NCBI GenBank assembly: GCA_020635115.1
Contig: JACKAK010000008.1
Span: 62,001-126,000 of the forward strand
Length of the DNA: 64,000 nt
DNA from: Halobacteriovoraceae bacterium
GTDB taxonomy: Bacteria; Bdellovibrionota; Bacteriovoracia; Bacteriovoracales; Bacteriovoracaceae
Direction: 5' to 3'
Shown here: positions 53,108-60,880 of the stretch, piece after piece
Layout of the letters: each line of letters starts with the position of its first letter
How positions within the stretch are numbered: the stretch's first letter is position 1
Made by a program: the position numbers and the translations under genes
Notes under the pieces: model-generated
What the model saw: only the letters and a program-made list of their open reading frames with translations
What the model was told of the DNA's origin: nothing
Database searches by the model: none

Positions 53108-53975
53108 GGGGCTGTCCAGAATTCCCGGCCTCGCATCAAAGTTTTAACCATATATAAGCACATGCCAAAGAAAGCATGGATTTGTAATTTCTTTTGAGTT
53201 TATCAAACCTAGTTGCAATGGACCTGTAGTGCTTCAACCTAGCGAAAATATTTTCTACTTTATATCTTTCTCTGTAGGCCGTTTTGTCTAAATTAGTGTT
53301 TCCAATCTTCGAGTTTTCTTTCCTGGGGATTACTGGAATTGATTTTGTTCCTCTGATTACCCAACGAAGATATTCACCATCATACCCCTTATCAGCAATA
53401 GTATAAGTACTATGAGGAGTTCTTTCTATAAGTTCTGGTGCCATTTTTATATCATGAACTTGCCCCTCAGTAATTTCAAAATCAATTGGATTCGCGTGAG
53501 AATCAACAACCATATGTATTTTAGAACTATTGCCTCCAGCTGTTTTTCCAATACCACTCTCGGCGTCCTTACGTGCACCACAAGCATGTTGATGAGCTTT
53601 GACTACACTTCCATCAATAATTTTCCACTCCATATCTGGTTCAACTACAAGTTTCAGAAATATACTCTTTAATTTGTCGTACTTGGACCAGTCGTTAAAT
53701 CGCGAATACACTTTTTTCCAGCTCCAGTGCTCTTGTGGCAAGTCTCTCCAGGGGCATCCAACTCTCATTTTGTACAAGATTCCTTCTGTGGTATGTCGAA
53801 GATCAGGCTTGTCATAGATGCCATTTTGAGACATTATTGGCCATAACTTCGACCAAAGCTCATCTGTGAGCATTAATCGAGGCATAAGTAAGTCCTTTGT
53901 TGTTTTTTGCAAATCAATTCTAAGGACTTACTTTCAATTATGCATACGGCCCTGAGTCGAATTCTGGACAGCCCC
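53108..53975 (-). mobile_element. IS5-family insertion sequence (IS427-like), complete, 868 bp
   Basis: 17-bp perfect terminal inverted repeats GGGGCTGTCCAGAATTC at 53108-53124 and 53959-53975 (complement). A target duplication TA flanks both ends (53106-53107, 53976-53977), as in the IS427 group. A single intact transposase gene lies inside. Intact ends and an exactly restorable target gene indicate a young insertion. Confidence 0.92.
53136..53885 (-). CDS. IS5-family DDE transposase
   Basis: The start is ATG 53885 (MPRLMLTDELW) with AAGGA 6 bases upstream; the frame is open to 53912. The N-terminal helix-turn-helix-like DUF4096 region (LWPIMSQNG, YKMRVGCPWRDLP) is followed by the DDE core: IDGS (first Asp), ADKGYD (second Asp) and the YRERYKVENIF motif (Glu). 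It is in one frame, whereas many IS427 members need a programmed frameshift. Likely active. Confidence 0.93.
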   Translation of the reverse strand: MPRLMLTDELWSKLWPIMSQNGIYDKPDLRHTTEGILYKMRVGCPWRDLPQEHWSWKKVYSRFNDWSKYDKLKSIFLKLVVEPDMEWKIIDGSVVKAHQHACGARKDAESGIGKTAGGNSSKIHMVVDSHANPIDFEITEGQVHDIKMAPELIERTPHSTYTIADKGYDGEYLRWVIRGTKSIPVIPRKENSKIGNTNLDKTAYRERYKVENIFARLKHYRSIATRFDKLKRNYKSMLSLACAYIWLKL

Positions 53976-54623
53976 TAGTATCATCTCTATATGGACAGGT
54001 CTGCCTTGAAAATATTTCAAAAGTTACAATGGGAATTAATAATTCAGTTTATAAAAGAGATATAAAAGATGTCTCTGATGAGATTGCTTCAAAGTATGAT
54101 GCCGAAATAAGTTTTGAAAAATATATTTGCGCAGATTATAGGCCGCAGTATGATTTTGCCTTTGGACTGGGCGGACGCATATTACGAGTAGACATTGAAG
54201 GATCTAAATCTAAGCTACTCATGTCCATTTGGGGAAGTAAGTTCATAGGGCATATGAATTCCGCTGAGTTTTGGATTGAGAACAAAGTATTTCAAGACAT
54301 AAATGGTATCGATTACAATCATACAAACTACTTCAATCAAATTCATATGACGCTGAAATTTTATGTATTAAATGAGCTAAAAAGTGATTTATTTTTTTAT
54401 TTGAAATTGGGGTCCGTCTCAAATCTTAGCGAAGATCTTAAAACAGGGCCAAGTGTTGGTTTAGGTGTTCATTATCTTCAAACTTTTAAATATAAAAATC
54501 ATTTTGACTTTTCTTTAACTTATAATAATTACGAAGTTAATTACGAAAAGGATAGTGTCAATCAGTCAAAATTTTCGTTAAATATAGCATATTTATATTA
54601 AATTTTTTTTAAAGAGGTGAGCT

Positions 54624-55322
54624 ATGTCAAATCTAGTAGATAAGATACAAGCACAAAAAATTGGGGATGTTCTTCATATGTTAGTTGATAATTATGAAAG
54701 AAATCCAGATGGACATTTTGTAAAAGCAAATTTGATTTTAAATAGTGGAAATAGTGTGGCCGGAGTAGTTATTAAAATTGAGGACGTTGAAGGGTACAAG
54801 AACATTGTGATGTGTGAAAATCCAATGGATGAAAAAATAATGAATCTTACATTTCTTCCAATGTCTCAAGTCATCGGCCTTCATTTGTCCAATGCTCAGT
54901 TTATAGCTCCTCAGTTAAGCAATGGAAAGATTTCACGAGTTCCTGGAGGAGTAAGTGAAATTACTAATTTGGATTGTAAAAGAAAGTTGCAGATAATTTG
55001 GGATGAAATAAAATCAGAAGGGCAATTAAACACAGATTTTAATGTAGATTGGAATACCTGTACAGATTCAAATGAACTCAGATTTAATTTGCTCGATGTT
55101 GCGAAGGCCGTAAAAAAATCTATATTGAAAATAGTTGAGGATGATTACGGAGCTGAAGCTTTTTCTCAGATAGAAAAATTTATTGTGTCAAATGGCGCTG
55201 ATAAAAATATGAAGATCCATAAAAATGGATCTGAACTTCAGTTGCAATTAAACTTAGAGATGATGTTACCAAATAAGTTGAATGAAAAAATTGAAGAGTC
55301 ATTAAATTCAGTTTTAGGTTGA
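54624..55322 (+). CDS. Cytosolic protein of unknown function
   Basis: A 232-residue protein without signal peptide. The first 100 residues are beta-rich (HFVKANLILNSGNSVAGVVI, NIVMCENP, LTFLPMSQVIGLHL), reminiscent of a small barrel such as an Sm-like or PilZ-like fold, but not identifiable. The rest is helical (DVAKAVKKSILKIVEDDYG). Strong ribosome site AGAGGTGAG. It lies downstream of the interrupted barrel gene by 22 bases and may share its transcript. Confidence 0.65.
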   Translation: MSNLVDKIQAQKIGDVLHMLVDNYERNPDGHFVKANLILNSGNSVAGVVIKIEDVEGYKNIVMCENPMDEKIMNLTFLPMSQVIGLHLSNAQFIAPQLSNGKISRVPGGVSEITNLDCKRKLQIIWDEIKSEGQLNTDFNVDWNTCTDSNELRFNLLDVAKAVKKSILKIVEDDYGAEAFSQIEKFIVSNGADKNMKIHKNGSELQLQLNLEMMLPNKLNEKIEESLNSVLG

Positions 55323-55417
55323 TAGTCATCATTTTGGGGCAGATAAGTTCTCACATTTTTTTAATAAAAAACTAGATTACTTTCTTGAAACGTAGTATGT
55401 TTCAAAAAAGGATTGCT

Positions 55418-55756
55418 ATGTCAGAAGATGTTAAAGAATGCCCAAAATGTCAGTATCCATATTGTTATTTTGATTCCTCATTATGGATTTGCCCTGAATG
55501 TTCTCATGAGTGGAATCCAAATGAAGTGTCTGAAGTAGCAAGTTCTTTTCAAGATGCATTTGGAGCAGTACTTGAAAATGGTGATAGTGTTAAAACGATT
55601 AAAGAACTCAAAGTTGGTAAATCTGTTATAAAATCTGGAACAAAAGTAAAAAATATCCGCCTTCTTGATGTTCCTGTAAATGACCACGATATTTCTTGTA
55701 AAATTGATGGAATTGGGCAGGTCTATTTGAAGTGTTCTGTTGTCAAAAAGGCATAG
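55418..55756 (+). CDS. yjdM: PhnA/YjdM-type zinc-ribbon protein
   Basis: The start is ATG 55418 with AAGGA upstream; the open extension to 55385 adds eleven residues. An N-terminal zinc ribbon (CPKCQYPYCYFD ... CPEC) is followed by the characteristic beta domain ending DHDISCKIDGIGQVYLK. Full length. Historically called alkylphosphonate utilisation PhnA, but its function is unsettled and it lies outside phn operons, as here. Confidence 0.9.
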   Translation: MSEDVKECPKCQYPYCYFDSSLWICPECSHEWNPNEVSEVASSFQDAFGAVLENGDSVKTIKELKVGKSVIKSGTKVKNIRLLDVPVNDHDISCKIDGIGQVYLKCSVVKKA

Positions 55757-55764
55757 GTCGTTGC

Positions 55765-56961
55765 CTAACTGTACAGAAGACATGCTGATCGTTTCTCAAT
55801 GAACTCACTTAGGCCACTTTTATCAACAATTGTTCTAAGTTCTTTTTTAGTGCCATTGTTTTCAATCCAATTTCTTATTTTGCTTGAGCCATTTATTAAG
55901 TCGATGGCCAATCGATCATGTTCATATTCATACGGTTTTTCATTCCAAATAAATTCTTCCTTTAAATGCTTATAGAAGTTTTTCATTAGATGTTGTCCAA
56001 ATTCCCAAGTCTTTGCACAACGAGGATCTTTGACTTCTATAAACACACCTCCACATCCAGTGTGTGCATGTTTTTGAAACATAGGGTGAAAGTGGATGGG
56101 TCTACAGGCCAGCCCATTTCTAATTTCTTCATCAATTTCATTTTCAAGTTGTTTGCAAAATGAATAGGCCTCAATTTTTGGGAATCCAATTTGTTCAAGT
56201 GCTCTGGTCGTACCCCGGCCCTCTGAGATATGACAACCTTCAAATAAAACACTACCGCAAAAGACATAGGCCCCATTTGGAGTTGAGAGATTCGGAGAAG
56301 GATTTGTCCATGGAAAGAGTAAGGAATGATAGACAGTATTTCTATTCCAATTTTCACATTTGATTACATGCAGATCAAGATCATCTAAAGAATGATATTT
56401 TTGAGTAAATAGTGCTATTTCACCCATGGTCATTGCATGGCGCATCGGTATTTTATGATGACCTACAAAGGAATGAAATTCTTTTTCTAGCACATTACCC
56501 TCAATAAGCTCTCCTCCAACCGGGTTGTGTCTATCTAAGATTATTACGCGTATTCCTGTTTTATTTAACTTCTCTAGAAGTAGCCCAAGTGTAGATATGT
56601 AAGTATATACTCTCGTTCCTACATCTTGTAGATCTATAACAAAGGTGTTGATATCTTTAAGCATATTGTCAGTGGGGATTCTAGTTTCTCCATATAAAGA
56701 ATGAACCGGGATTCCAAAATACGGATGTATATAATCATAAGTTTCAATCATATTATCTTGCACATCACTTACAAAACCATGTTGCGGCCCAAATAATTTG
56801 ATAAACCTTTTTTTAAATAGCATTTGGAAGATTTCAGGAGCAGTTTGGTAGTCTTCTGTAATTGAAGCATTGTGACAAAGAAGGGCAATATTTCCTACAC
56901 ACAAATTCTGTAAACTGTTGCTTTCTTTAAGTCTTGATAGTGCTGGCCTTATTGTTTTCAT
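55765..56961 (-). CDS. namZ: DUF1343 exo-beta-N-acetylmuramidase, NamZ type
   Basis: A 398-residue DUF1343 protein. Signature segments are LFGPQHGF, VHSLYGE, FVIDLQDVGTRVYTYISTL, ILDRHNPVGG and SEGRGTTRALEQIGFP. Characterised members remove terminal N-acetylmuramic acid from peptidoglycan chains. Most NamZ proteins are exported, but this N-terminus (MKTIRPALSRLKESN) has no signal peptide, so it may act in the cytosol on imported muropeptides. Ribosome site AAGGATA. Divergent from thyA. Confidence 0.88.
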   Translation of the reverse strand: MKTIRPALSRLKESNSLQNLCVGNIALLCHNASITEDYQTAPEIFQMLFKKRFIKLFGPQHGFVSDVQDNMIETYDYIHPYFGIPVHSLYGETRIPTDNMLKDINTFVIDLQDVGTRVYTYISTLGLLLEKLNKTGIRVIILDRHNPVGGELIEGNVLEKEFHSFVGHHKIPMRHAMTMGEIALFTQKYHSLDDLDLHVIKCENWNRNTVYHSLLFPWTNPSPNLSTPNGAYVFCGSVLFEGCHISEGRGTTRALEQIGFPKIEAYSFCKQLENEIDEEIRNGLACRPIHFHPMFQKHAHTGCGGVFIEVKDPRCAKTWEFGQHLMKNFYKHLKEEFIWNEKPYEYEHDRLAIDLINGSSKIRNWIENNGTKKELRTIVDKSGLSEFIEKRSACLLYS

Positions 56962-56981
56962 AGATATCCTTATTTCTATTG

Positions 56982-57009
56982 TTTACTATTGGTTTTGATT
57001 GAGTACAAT
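56982..57009 (+). promoter_or_regulatory. Likely sigma-70 promoter for thyA-folA
   Basis: TTTACT (56982-56987), 16-base spacer, TACAAT (57004-57009), about 40 bases ahead of the thyA ATG. Confidence 0.4.
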
Positions 57010-57047
57010 CACCTCAGATTTTAACAAAGATTAAAAGGCATCTCTAC

Positions 57048-57842
57048 ATGAAACAGTACTTAGATCTTATGAAATATGTATTAGAAAACGGACATGAAAA
57101 AAGTGACCGTACTGGAACTGGCACACTTTCTGTTTTTGGCCATCAGTCTCGTTACGATTTAAGTGAGGGCCTTCCTTTAGTGACGACAAAAAAGTGTCAT
57201 ATGCGTTCTATCATTCACGAGCTTTTGTGGTTCATTAAGGGTGAAACAAACATTCAATACTTAAAAGATAACAAGGTTTCCATTTGGGATGAATGGGCAG
57301 ATGAATCAGGAGAATTGGGACCTGTTTACGGAGCTCAATGGAGAAGATGGAAAAATAGTGAAGGAGATATAATTGATCAGCTTGCTCAGTTAATTGACGG
57401 ATTAAAAAATAATCCAAACTCTAGAAGGCATATTATTAATGCTTGGAACGTAGGGGAAATTGCTAAAATGGCCCTTCCTCCTTGTCATGCTTTTGCACAG
57501 TTTTATGTCAATCAAGGTAAATTGTCGTGCCAGCTTTATCAAAGATCAGCTGATATTTTTCTTGGAGTTCCTTTTAATATTGCTTCATATGCTTTATTTA
57601 CCATGATGATCGCACAGACCACAGGTCTTATTCCTGGTGAATTTATTCACACATTGGGGGACGCTCACCTATATTCTAACCACCTTGATCAGGCCAGATT
57701 ACAACTGGAAAGAAAACCATTTGCGTTACCAAAGATGAAAATAAATCCTGAAGTGAAATCAATTTTTGAATTTTCTTTCGAAGATTTTGAATTGGTTGAC
57801 TATCACGCACATCCCCATATTAAAGCAAAAGTAGCTGTTTAA
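57048..57842 (+). CDS. thyA: Thymidylate synthase
   Basis: Converts dUMP to dTMP using methylene-tetrahydrofolate. 264 residues, the E. coli length, with RTGTGTLSVFGHQ near the start, catalytic C146 in LPPCHAFAQFYV, QRSADIFLGVPFNIASYA and HLYSNHLDQ. All key residues are present. The stop overlaps the folA start by one base, the classic coupling because ThyA makes dihydrofolate, the FolA substrate. Confidence 0.98.
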   Translation: MKQYLDLMKYVLENGHEKSDRTGTGTLSVFGHQSRYDLSEGLPLVTTKKCHMRSIIHELLWFIKGETNIQYLKDNKVSIWDEWADESGELGPVYGAQWRRWKNSEGDIIDQLAQLIDGLKNNPNSRRHIINAWNVGEIAKMALPPCHAFAQFYVNQGKLSCQLYQRSADIFLGVPFNIASYALFTMMIAQTTGLIPGEFIHTLGDAHLYSNHLDQARLQLERKPFALPKMKINPEVKSIFEFSFEDFELVDYHAHPHIKAKVAV

Positions 57843-58333
57843 TGATTATTTCGATGATTGTAGCAATGGGAAGTAATCGTCAAATAGGAAAAGACAATCA
57901 GCTTTTGTGGCATATTCCGGAAGATTTAAAAAATTTTAAAAAACTAACTATTGGCAAAACTATCGTTATGGGACGAAAAACGTATGAGTCTATTGGAAGG
58001 CCATTGCCGAATCGTGAAAATATTGTATTGAGTAGACAAGAAATCCCTTTGGGCGATGTGAAAATTTTGAGAAGTGTTGAGGAAGTTATTTCGTATGCAG
58101 AATCTGCTCAGATTCCTGAGCTAGTCATATGTGGAGGTGAAAATATTTATGCACAATTTTTACCTCGAATTCAAAGATTTTATTTAAGCAAAGTTATGTG
58201 GAATGGGGAAGCGGATGCCTTTTGTCCTCAAATTAATCTTGATCAATATAGTCTGACTTATTCTAGTAAACACCCACAAATAAATGCTCAAATTCCTGCA
58301 TGGGAGTTTGAGCAATGGGACCTAAATTCCTAA
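57842..58333 (+). CDS. folA: Dihydrofolate reductase
   Basis: Regenerates tetrahydrofolate. 163 residues, with MIVAMGSNRQIGKDNQLLWH at the N-terminus, acidic residue in IPEDLKNFKKLT, the NADPH loop GRKTYESIGRPLPNR, and CGGENIYAQFL. Full length. Coupled to thyA and followed by a likely terminator. Confidence 0.96.
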   Translation: MIISMIVAMGSNRQIGKDNQLLWHIPEDLKNFKKLTIGKTIVMGRKTYESIGRPLPNRENIVLSRQEIPLGDVKILRSVEEVISYAESAQIPELVICGGENIYAQFLPRIQRFYLSKVMWNGEADAFCPQINLDQYSLTYSSKHPQINAQIPAWEFEQWDLNS

Positions 58334-58374
58334 ATTATTTCAAACAGTTAAATTTATCCACTTTTTAAATACCG

Positions 58375-58401
58375 AAAAACTACATCATGTAGTTTTTTTT
58401 T
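58375..58401 (+). terminator. Intrinsic terminator after thyA-folA
   Basis: AAAAACTACA (58375-58384), three-base loop, TGTAGTTTTT (58388-58397), then more T to 58401. A 10-bp stem, AT-rich, with a nine-T run; it separates folA from cheA. Confidence 0.65.
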
Positions 58402-58427
58402 AATATTCAATAAAATCCAACCGATAT
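58401..58427 (+). promoter_or_regulatory. Probable sigma-28 promoter for cheA-cheW-cheB
   Basis: TAAT (58401-58404), 15 bases, ACCGATAT (58420-58427): 9 of 12 positions match TAAA-N15-GCCGATAA. The start codon is about 30 bases further on. Weaker than the element at 37124 but with the same spacing and placement. Confidence 0.5.
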
Positions 58428-58457
58428 GAAATTGAAATATCATAAAAGGTGGGAGTC

Positions 58458-60347
58458 GTGGACGATTTAGATATGAGTATCACCCTTGATTTTATTTGCG
58501 AGGCAAAAGAACTTGCTCAGGGTGCAGAAGAAAGCATACTTGCTTTAGAAAGTTCTGAGGATAGAGAGACTCAATTAAGTGCTATTTTCAGAATGGCCCA
58601 CAATATAAAGGGTTCAGGGCGTGCAGTTGGCTTCACAAGACTGGGAGATTTCGTACACCTTTATGAAGATGTTATTGGTGCTGTTCAACAAGGGAAAATT
58701 GAACTCAATCCAAATATCATAAATCTAATGCTTCAGAGTAATGATGTTATTATACAGTATCTAGATTATCTTATGGAGAATCCTGATGGGGGATTTGATA
58801 CAAAAGAAATTGAAGGAAAATTATCTCAGGTATTAAATGGAGGAGAAGCTGCTGTTCCTGCTCAAAATGCTGCCACAGGAAGTGAAGAAGAAGTTACTCC
58901 AGCAATTCAAGAACTATCAGAAGAAGATAAAGCATTGCTTGCAGAGTTTCATGCATCTCTAGAAGGTGTTCCAGCTCCCAAAGAAGAGAAAAAAACTGAA
59001 GAAAAAAAAGAAGAACCTCCACTCAAGATTGTCCAAGCTTCGGAAAGTGAGAAGGTTGTACCGGTCCCAAAGAAGGAAACAGTTCAACAACCTCAAAATA
59101 CTGGAGGGGGAACAGGTGATAATGGGGGAGGAAAAGGACAATCCCAAAAGAAAGCAAGTGATGATTTTTTAAGAATAAGATTAAGTAAATTAGATGCTAT
59201 CATTGATTCTTTGGGAGAACTTTTAATTTATCAAAGTATGTTAAATGAAGCGCGTAGCGAGTTTACTGGCCCACGCTTTATGAAATTAAATAAAATCGTA
59301 GATGCCTTAAATGGAATAACAAAAGAGATGCAAGGAGTGACAATCACTCTCAGAATGCTTCCTTTGCAGAATGTTTTTTCTAAAATGAATCGTATAGTTC
59401 GAGAGCTTTCTAATGAGCAGAAAAAACGAATAAATTTTATTACTACTGGTGAGCATGTTGAGCTTGATAAAATTATAGTTGATTCTCTGGGAAATCCACT
59501 CACACATATGATTAGAAATGGTATTGATCATGGAATAGAAACTCCAAAAGAAAGGGCCGCAGTAGGGAAACCTGAGACAGCGACGTTAAATCTTGAAGCA
59601 AAAATTGAGGCCGGAGTTGTCAGAATTATAATTGAAGATGATGGAAGGGGACTGAATAAGGAGAAAATTCTTCAAAAAGCTATAGAAAAAAGAATGATTT
59701 CAGAACAAAGTGCCCAAAATCTAGAGGAACAAGATATTTACAGGTTTATTATGGAACCAGGTTTTTCAACACGTGACCAAGTTACAGATGTTTCTGGTCG
59801 TGGAGTTGGAATGGATGTTGTTAGAACAATCATTGAAGGCCTAAGTGGTTCTATTGAAATTCATTCTAGACAAGGTGAAGGCACTCGTTTTGTAATCACG
59901 TTACCACTATCACTTTCAATTATCGAGGCCATGCTAATTATGTCCCATGGGGAAAGATATATTATTCCTATTTCACAACTTACTGAGACTATTGAAATAG
60001 AACCTGATCATGTTGCATTTATTAATTCTAAAGCAATGGTCCTTAAAATTAGAGATGATGAAATTCCGCTTTTTCCATTGTCTGAGGTTATGAAGTGTAA
60101 GGTAGTTGATGGTGATGATTCAGATGCTAAAAAAATTGGGATTGTCACAATTGTTGATGGTATGAAATATGCCTTTTCTGTAGATAAAATTATTGGAACA
60201 CAATCAGTTGTTGTGAAAGAAATGGGTCCTGAGTTTTCTGAGCTTAAAGGACTATCAGGGTCTGCAATTCTTGGAGATGGGCAACCTGGAGTTATTATCG
60301 ATTTACCTGCTCTCATTAATCATAGAACACAGAGGGATGCAGCATGA
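58458..60347 (+). CDS. cheA: Chemotaxis histidine kinase
   Basis: GTG at 58458 is chosen because AGGTGG lies 5 bases upstream; an earlier GTG at 58449 overlaps that site. Domains: Hpt (1-105, phospho-His H48 in FRMAHNIKGSG), a 110-residue Pro/Glu/Lys linker without a recognisable P2 docking domain, dimerisation helices (about 235-300), HATPase (N-box MIRNGIDHGIE, DDGRGLN, GRGVGMDVV) and a CheW-like C-terminus (about 490-629). Lack of P2 implies a different way of handing phosphate to CheY/CheB. Overlaps cheW by four bases. Confidence 0.95.
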   Translation: MDDLDMSITLDFICEAKELAQGAEESILALESSEDRETQLSAIFRMAHNIKGSGRAVGFTRLGDFVHLYEDVIGAVQQGKIELNPNIINLMLQSNDVIIQYLDYLMENPDGGFDTKEIEGKLSQVLNGGEAAVPAQNAATGSEEEVTPAIQELSEEDKALLAEFHASLEGVPAPKEEKKTEEKKEEPPLKIVQASESEKVVPVPKKETVQQPQNTGGGTGDNGGGKGQSQKKASDDFLRIRLSKLDAIIDSLGELLIYQSMLNEARSEFTGPRFMKLNKIVDALNGITKEMQGVTITLRMLPLQNVFSKMNRIVRELSNEQKKRINFITTGEHVELDKIIVDSLGNPLTHMIRNGIDHGIETPKERAAVGKPETATLNLEAKIEAGVVRIIIEDDGRGLNKEKILQKAIEKRMISEQSAQNLEEQDIYRFIMEPGFSTRDQVTDVSGRGVGMDVVRTIIEGLSGSIEIHSRQGEGTRFVITLPLSLSIIEAMLIMSHGERYIIPISQLTETIEIEPDHVAFINSKAMVLKIRDDEIPLFPLSEVMKCKVVDGDDSDAKKIGIVTIVDGMKYAFSVDKIIGTQSVVVKEMGPEFSELKGLSGSAILGDGQPGVIIDLPALINHRTQRDAA

Positions 60348-60880
60348 GTGAAGCAATTAATATCGAAGAGTTAAATCAACAAGAAGAAAGTAAAAATGAA
60401 ATAGCTCATCATCAAGAAATTGAATATCTGGATGAAGCACAAAGATTTTTAATTTTTAAAGTTGGCGTAAATTATTATGGGGCACCTCTGCTTTCAGTTC
60501 AAGAAGTAATGGAAGAACAAACAATTAAGCCAGTTCCATATGCACCAAGTTACTTTTTAGGAATAATGAATCTAAGAGGAAAAATTATATCAGTACTTGA
60601 TTTGCGTTCTAAGTTTAGAATCCCACAGACTGAAAATGAAAAAAAAGTTAAATACATTATGATTTTGGACTTAGAAAACACATCTATAGGTGTAATGATT
60701 GATAAAATAGTTTCTGTTCAACATTTGTCGCCTAAGGAAATTTCACATCTTCCGTCTGTCGAAGCAAACATTCGTCCGGAATACATTATTGGGGCAACCA
60801 GAATTGATGATCGTCTCATTACTCTGGTACAATTATCGAAATTAATTGAAAAAGATGAAGTAGAAAGGTTTTTGAAGTAA
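60344..60880 (+). CDS. cheW: Chemotaxis coupling protein
   Basis: Links receptors to CheA. 178 residues; an acidic N-terminal extension of about 30 residues precedes a CheW domain with FKVGVNYYGAPLLSVQEV, PYFLGIMNLRG-like (SYFLGIMNLRGKIISVLDLR) and GATRIDDRLITLV. Start within the cheA stop (ATGA) and stop overlapping the next start (TAATG), so all three are tightly coupled. Confidence 0.95.
   Translation: MSEAINIEELNQQEESKNEIAHHQEIEYLDEAQRFLIFKVGVNYYGAPLLSVQEVMEEQTIKPVPYAPSYFLGIMNLRGKIISVLDLRSKFRIPQTENEKKVKYIMILDLENTSIGVMIDKIVSVQHLSPKEISHLPSVEANIRPEYIIGATRIDDRLITLVQLSKLIEKDEVERFLK

Larger units (their letters stand above)
53069..54601 (+). pseudogene. Barrel protein gene interrupted by an IS element in its signal peptide
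   Basis: TTG at 53069 with ribosome site AAGAGG begins MNFCLRIYLFFLL and stops at the IS border (53107). Joining to 53978, after the duplicated TA, continues in frame as VSSLYGQVCLENISK into the long frame running to 54601. The rebuilt product has a normal signal peptide (cut after LYG) and about 200 residues of beta-barrel-like sequence ending in NIAYLY. The remaining ATG at 54029 would give a protein without export signal. So the gene was intact until a recent insertion. Confidence 0.85.

Noticed and set aside
58345..58358. DnaA box-like TTATCCAC near cheA
   Set aside because: A single near-match without clustering; no origin features.
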